In this document: one piece after another, positions 61,401 through 64,000 of the stretch
How the letters are laid out: each line of letters begins with the position of its first letter
Position numbering within the stretch: position 1 is the first letter of the stretch
Assembly (NCBI GenBank): GCA_036274495.1
Contig: DASUFP010000023.1
Coordinates: 4,413-68,412, forward strand
Direction of reading: 5' to 3'
Length of the DNA stretch: 64,000 nt
From: DASUFP01 sp036274495
GTDB lineage: Bacteria; Bacteroidota; Bacteroidia; AKYH767-A; OLB10
Position numbers and translations under genes: made by a program
Notes under the pieces: model-generated
Database searches by the model: none
Told to the model about the DNA's origin: nothing
What the model saw: only the letters and a program-made list of their open reading frames with translations

Positions 61401-64000
61401 TAACAACCATCGAATCACTTACTGCCTGACAAGGACCTGCCGGATCATTTGATGTGATGGTAAGGGTTACTGTCCCCGCAAGTATGTCAGCCGCGGAAGG
61501 AGTATAATCGGGATTGGTAATTGTTGTATTGCTGAAGGTTCCTGTTCCGGAAGTAGTCCATGCAGATGATGTTGCACTTCCGCCACGTGTGCCGGATAGT
61601 GTGAGAACGGTTCCTTCACAAATTGAAGTGTCGGCGCCTGCCGAGATGGTTGCAGCTGGATTAATGGTAACAACCATTACATCAGTTGCGGCGGAACAGG
61701 CACCGGCAGGATCGTTTGTAGTTATTGTAAGATTTACGGTGCCTGCAGTGATGTCGGCAGCCGAAGGAGTATAGGTTGCATTTAATAGTGAGGCGTCATC
61801 AAATAGTCCGGTACCTGATGTTGTCCAGTTGATTGACGTTGCACTGCCTCCGCTGTTGCCGAGAAGTGAATAGGAATTTCCCGAACATATGGTTACATCC
61901 GCTCCTGCACTTACAGTAGCAGGCTGATCAATTGACAATGTCATTACATCGGAAGCTGCAGGACAAGGGCCGGCAGGATCGTTCGACGTGAGTGTGAATG
62001 TTACCGTTCCTGCGGTGATATCTGCAGCGGAAGGTGTGTATACAGGATTCAGAATAGTAGCATTGCTGAATGTTCCTGTTCCCGATGTGGTCCATGTTGA
62101 AGAAGAAGCACTGCCACCCCGTGTGCCTCCAAGCTGATAAACATTACCGGCACATATTGAGGTGTCGGCGCCTGCATTTACGGTTGCTGCCGGACTGATG
62201 GTTAAAATCATGGCATCAAATACCGCAGGACAGGGCCCGGGAGGATTATCGGTAGTAAGCGTTAAGGTGAGCGCGCCGGCTGCTATATCAGCTGCCGAAG
62301 GAGTATAGGTTGCATTCAGCAAAAATGGATTATCAAATGTGCCGCTGCCGTTAGACACCCACGTTGACGAAGTAGCACTGCCGCCTCTTGTTCCGTTGAG
62401 CGTATAGGTGCTTCCCGAACAAATGGTAGCATCGGCACCTGCATTTACGGTTGCCGAAGGATTAATAGTGATAACCATTGCGTCGCTTACAGCAGGGCAG
62501 GGTCCGGCAGGATCGTTGGTGGTAATGGTTAAAGTAACTGATCCTGCAGCAACATCGGCTGCTGAAGGAACATATGTTGCATTAAGTAGATTGGCGTTAT
62601 TGAATGATCCTGTTCCTGAAGTAGTCCAGATGGAAGAAGTTGCACCTCCGCCTCTGATACCTCCCAGCGTATATACATTACCGTTACAAATGGTTACATC
62701 TGCACCGGCACTCACAGTTGCAGCCGGATTAATGGTAAGAATCATATTATCCGAAACAGCTGAACAAGGCCCTGCCGGGTCGTTGGTGGTAATAGTTAAT
62801 GTAACGAAGCCTGATGTTATATCAGCTGCCGATGGTGTGTAAACAGCATTTGAAAGTGAAGCATCGTTGAATGTTCCCGTTCCTGAAGTTGACCATATAG
62901 AGGAAGTGGCGCTGCCGGCAAGCGATCCGTTAAGTGAATAGTTGCTGCCTGAACAAATAGTAGCATCTGCTCCCGCAGAAACAATTGCGACCGGATTAAT
63001 ATTCAATACCAGGCTGTCAACTGCTGCAGGACATGGTCCGGCAGGATCATCAGTTGTAAGTATCAGGATTACCGTGCCGGCTGATAGGTCAGCGGCGGAA
63101 GGCGCGTAGACAGCATTTACTATTGATGCGTTATTAAATGTTCCTGTTCCTGTAGTTGTCCAGGTAGAAGTAGTGGCATTGCCGCCAAATGAACCGCCCA
63201 GCGTAACCGAATTTCCGGCACATATTGAAGTATCGGATCCGGCAAATGCCGAAGCACCGGGGTTAATGGTAAGCACCATATTATCGGTTGCGGCGGGACA
63301 TGCTCCTGCAGGATCGTCGGTGGTAATAGTAAGTGTTACAACACCAGCAGCAATATCAGCTGCCGACGGAGTATACGTAGCATTAACAATGGTTGCATTG
63401 TCAAATGTTCCGGTTCCTGATGAAGTCCAGGTTGAACTTGTTGCACTTCCGCCTCTGCTTCCCGAAAGGGTGTAAACGCCCCCTGAACATATAGATGCGT
63501 CGGCACCGGCTGAAACAGTTGCGGCCGGATTAATATCAAGAACCATCTCATCAGTCGCTGCTGGACATGGTCCCGCAGGGTCGTTGGTGGTAATAGTTAA
63601 GGTGACTGTTCCTGCAGTAATATCGGATGCAGATGGAGTATATACTGCATTGACTAAGGAAGCATTGCTGAATGTTCCTGTTCCGGATGTTGTCCAGGTA
63701 GAAGAGGTTGCACTTCCGCCACGGCTACCGGCTAAGGTATATGTGCTGCCTTCACAAATTGCGGTATCAGCACCTGCTGCCACAGTTGCTGAAGGATTTA
63801 TGGTAAGCACCATATTATCTGAAGCTGCAGTACATGCACCCGCGGGATCATCGGTTGTTATGGTAAGTGTAACAACGCCTGCAGTAATATCTGCAGCCGA
63901 GGGAGTATATGTTGCATTTACAATGGTAGCATCATCAAAAGTTCCTGTTCCGGATGTTGTCCAGGTAGAAGAAGTTGCACTTCCGCCACGACTACCATTT
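55465..64000 (-). CDS. Giant repetitive surface protein with PKD domains and T9SS type B (CHU_C) sorting domain (5' end outside window)
   Basis: The frame is open from the stop at 55465 to the window edge, at least 2844 residues; the N terminus is missing. Order seen: about ten 89-residue A repeats (AGADATICSG, TYTPSAADITAG), three B repeats of 80 residues (NPVPVITGTPGG, STGEIDIAAST), five A, three B, four divergent A, six PKD domains (WSWDFGDGTS, about 55770-57230) and a CHU_C sorting domain (PSAFTPDNDGNNDILYV). It is a SprB/adhesin-like cell-surface protein needing the T9SS and a SprF-like partner, which is encoded just downstream. Repeats contain two conserved Cys. Ligand unknown. Confidence 0.9.
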   Translation of the reverse strand, partial: NGSRGGSATSSTWTTSGTGTFDDATIVNATYTPSAADITAGVVTLTITTDDPAGACTAASDNMVLTINPSATVAAGADTAICEGSTYTLAGSRGGSATSSTWTTSGTGTFSNASLVNAVYTPSASDITAGTVTLTITTNDPAGPCPAATDEMVLDINPAATVSAGADASICSGGVYTLSGSRGGSATSSTWTSSGTGTFDNATIVNATYTPSAADIAAGVVTLTITTDDPAGACPAATDNMVLTINPGASAFAGSDTSICAGNSVTLGGSFGGNATTSTWTTTGTGTFNNASIVNAVYAPSAADLSAGTVILILTTDDPAGPCPAAVDSLVLNINPVAIVSAGADATICSGSNYSLNGSLAGSATSSIWSTSGTGTFNDASLSNAVYTPSAADITSGFVTLTITTNDPAGPCSAVSDNMILTINPAATVSAGADVTICNGNVYTLGGIRGGGATSSIWTTSGTGSFNNANLLNATYVPSAADVAAGSVTLTITTNDPAGPCPAVSDAMVITINPSATVNAGADATICSGSTYTLNGTRGGSATSSTWVSNGSGTFDNPFLLNATYTPSAADIAAGALTLTLTTDNPPGPCPAVFDAMILTISPAATVNAGADTSICAGNVYQLGGTRGGSASSSTWTTSGTGTFSNATILNPVYTPSAADITAGTVTFTLTSNDPAGPCPAASDVMTLSIDQPATVSAGADVTICSGNSYSLLGNSGGSATSINWTTSGTGLFDDASLLNATYTPSAADITAGTVNLTITTNDPAGACSAATDVMVVTINPAATISAGADTSICEGTVLTLSGTRGGSATSSAWTTSGTGTFSNTTITNPDYTPSAADILAGTVTLTITSNDPAGPCQAVSDSMVVTINPLAIVSAGADASICSVDTYTLNGVLSGSAVTSTWTTSGTGAFDDATLPAATYTPSTADITAGSVTLTITSNDPAGACYAAVDSMVLTINSSSAAFTYPSSAYCQAAANPSALITGTPGGVFTSTAGLVFSDSTTGLIDLPASTTGGPYTITYTSPGACPSTATYDVTINGEDDPSFSFSSATFCQSSSNPVPVITGTPGGLFTGQTEVIFANTSTGEIDIAASTAGGPYNVTYTTNGVCPHASTIAITIATGFDATFDFTGDFYCQNDVNPVPVIIAPASAGSFSSLPAGLNFVSTNTGEVNLASSTPGTYVITNEIPAAGSCPAALFTDTITINELATVSAGTNAVICSNNSYTLSGSMGGSTTDVTWSTTGTGSFDDATLLNATYTPSAADITSGAVTLTITSNDPDGTGPCVPAAAGMTLTINPAAVVNAGPDLTTCAGSYVLINAATGGSTTSVTWSTLGTGTFNSTSIVTPIYTPSAADISAGAVQLVMSSNDPAGPCGIATDTMNLTIHPVATADAGSTATICANSSYTLNGTIGGSATTSVWSTSGTGVFDDSTLTNATYTPSPADEIAGMVTLTLTTDDPDGSGPCGPAISSMTLMLNPSATAEAGSDTSICSVNTLTLSGAIGGDATSSNWTTSGTGMFDNSSLLNPVYTPSSGDITAGTVTLIITTDDPAGLCPAAADSLVLTINPASFVSAGSDTAICSGTSLTLSGSMSGSATGIVWSTSGTGTFDDATLTNAVYTPSAADSIAGNVILTITSNDPDTTGPCTPATDAMILIINPADNSSFTYASTDICNGGANPVPVISGITGGQFTESSGNVVFASTATGEIDLASSTVGGPYTISYTTNGTCFTTSTFDITIHPEGDPSFSYVSGTICQNDTNPVPVITGTPGGLFTEATGLLAIDSLTGSIDLGASAAGTYSITYTTGGICSNSSAVNLTISTTIDASFTLDSTYCQGDANPVPVFPPNASAGVFSASPSGLQFANTTTGEIDLANSTPGTYTITNFIAASGSCDSSLVTATITINPRAMVDAGADVFICSGSDAQLSGTPGGSASAFTWSTAGSGTFDNNQSLTPLYTPSANDISAGSVMLYLQTNDPDGNGPCSFAVDSVTVFISNQNVANAGPDQIVCDYVAAVNLVGTVSGGSGTGIWTTSGSGTFTPSNTDLNATYIFSSADTAAGSVTLILTSLNNGSCQAAVDTMNISITTVPVIDAGADTTVYSSNVNIPINGTVTGGTGTGQWTTTGSGTFVPADTSLSAIYQISNGDILAGTVSLVLTSSQSCIVNPDTVVITIITNPILVDAGADQAICEGGAISLSGTIVNANGGQWTTSGNGTFLPDDTTMNVTYIPGSADIASGNAVILLTSNSNGPFPGVADSMMLTIHALPQSAFTHGSTCGQLLQFTDSTVVVNDTISSWQWDFGDGTTDTAQNPQHLFPNYGAYNVSLITTTQFGCSDTVTMPVYLNPIPVAAFTSLANCISDSVVFTSSASIASGTINGWNWDFGDSTSSANENTAHLYQSAGIYPVTFTVTSDSGCSAAVTDSVQLFEMPVAAYTFVSSCNDTIQFTDASAVTGSSITGWSWDFGDGTSSTLQNPVHIFGSAGSYVVTLSVTTSAGCSALFTDTVYPSATPTALFTHTGSCSSTLNFTDLSSGNGGVITSWMWDFGDGGTDTLQNPAHDYSAAGTYPVTLIVTTQAGCQQSITGNVTVTLPPAALYTSVQNCVSDSVYFTDGSTASGSTLIQWSWDFGDGTSAGIENPVHQFAAAGIYNVTLIVTDINGCSATYSQAVNVTALPVAAYTPNGGSYTANTLVNYTNQSLNSLSWFWDFGDGSSTSDADPSHAFQQAGNYQVVLIATSANGCTDTIAYPFVITDEPVSEPGGVVAVPSAFTPDNDGNNDILYVKGGPFVKFDFRVFNEWGNEIFRSNSQSDGWDGTYKGAKQPNGKYVWILTGTTISNTDVRISGDVTILK
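57230..58300 (-). repeat. Four divergent A repeats in the giant adhesin
   Basis: Four units of about 89 residues with NAGPDQIVC, DAGADTTVY and DAGADQAICEGG openings. They are less alike than the upstream arrays, so they look older. Borders are approximate. Confidence 0.75.
58300..59030 (-). repeat. B-repeat triplet 2 of the giant adhesin
   Basis: Three B units in the order FTYASTDIC, DPSFSYVSG, DASFTLDSTYC. Each finds its best match in the same position of triplet 1. Borders are approximate. Confidence 0.8.
59030..60395 (-). repeat. Five tandem A repeats of the giant adhesin
   Basis: Five units of about 89-91 residues between the two B triplets, each opening with a form of SAGxDxxIC and closing with TINP. 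Borders are approximate. Confidence 0.8.
60395..61125 (-). repeat. B-repeat triplet 1 of the giant adhesin
   Basis: Three B units in the order FTYPSSAYC, DPSFSFSSATFC, DATFDFTGDFYC, about 730 bases in total. Borders are approximate. Confidence 0.8.
61125..64000 (-). repeat. Tandem array of about eleven A repeats (267-base period), continuing beyond the window
   Basis: Units of 89 residues (267 bases) follow one another head to tail with strong similarity at DNA level, including repeated GTTCCTGTTCC and GCACTTCCGCC blocks. The array is cut by the window edge. Confidence 0.85.

Noticed and set aside
57230..64000. Regular repeats as a possible CRISPR array
   Set aside because: The period is 267 bases, the frame is open throughout and the units encode protein repeats; there are no short repeats with unique spacers.

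Overview
The window looks like chromosomal DNA of a free-living Bacteroidota bacterium, probably near the Chitinophagales/Sphingobacteriales. The evidence is many type IX secretion (T9SS) cargo proteins with type A or type B C-terminal sorting domains, two PorP/SprF-family barrels, OmpA-anchored periplasmic proteins, an AWG of RAYT and GIY-YIG genes, and promoters of the Bacteroidota form TTTG-N17-23-TAnnTTTG. I see no rRNA, CRISPR array or complete prophage. One tRNA gene (Asn, GTT) is present.

Layout. 1-3.9 kb (minus): rpiB, an exported M28 peptidase, a small T9SS cargo protein and a vanadium-haloperoxidase-like lipoprotein cut by an in-frame TAG. 4.4-9.3 kb (plus): nadA overlapping a secreted MORN-repeat protein, then a PorE-like TPR/propeller/OmpA protein. 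9.4-20 kb: a BNR/sortilin-like T9SS protein, RNase R, a biotin carrier protein, a Tat-exported superoxide dismutase and two more T9SS cargo proteins. 20.3-24.1 kb: an OmpA lipoprotein, then a small accessory zone with a REP-associated transposase (RAYT) bracketed by inverted REP palindromes, a RAYT relic, two GIY-YIG genes, tRNA-Asn, a broken copy of the tRNA 3' half and several stem-loops. 24.2-31.8 kb: metabolic and housekeeping genes (PfkB kinase, AI-2E permease, fructosamine kinase, a methionine aminotransferase overlapping an omega-amidase, M28 peptidase, WecA/TagO-like transferase).

31.8-41 kb (minus, apart from a carbonic anhydrase on plus): an operon of a type B T9SS cargo protein and a PorP barrel fused to an OmpA domain, then a Wzc-like chain-length protein with unusual kinase motifs. 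41.2-54.3 kb holds the partly conserved Bacteroidota group DUF4175 / RsbW-like ATPase / ybeY / mnmG / methyltransferase, split by a serine hydrolase, an M13 peptidase and a lipoprotein. Three exact TTTCACGTGAAA palindromes (the core of the ParB site parS) plus one near match lie within 3.1 kb around mnmG, which suggests the origin/partition region of the chromosome. 54.4-64 kb (minus): a second PorP/SprF gene downstream of a giant repetitive type B T9SS surface protein that runs off the window.

How the genes work together. The dominant theme is cell-surface export: PorP/SprF barrels paired with type B cargo, PorE-like and OmpA peptidoglycan anchors, and at least four type A cargo proteins. 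Metabolic genes are ordinary. The most unusual parts are the RAYT/GIY-YIG/tRNA mosaic at 21.4-23.5 kb, the parS-like cluster at 41.6-44.6 kb, the PorP-OmpA fusion and the block-duplicated repeats of the giant adhesin.
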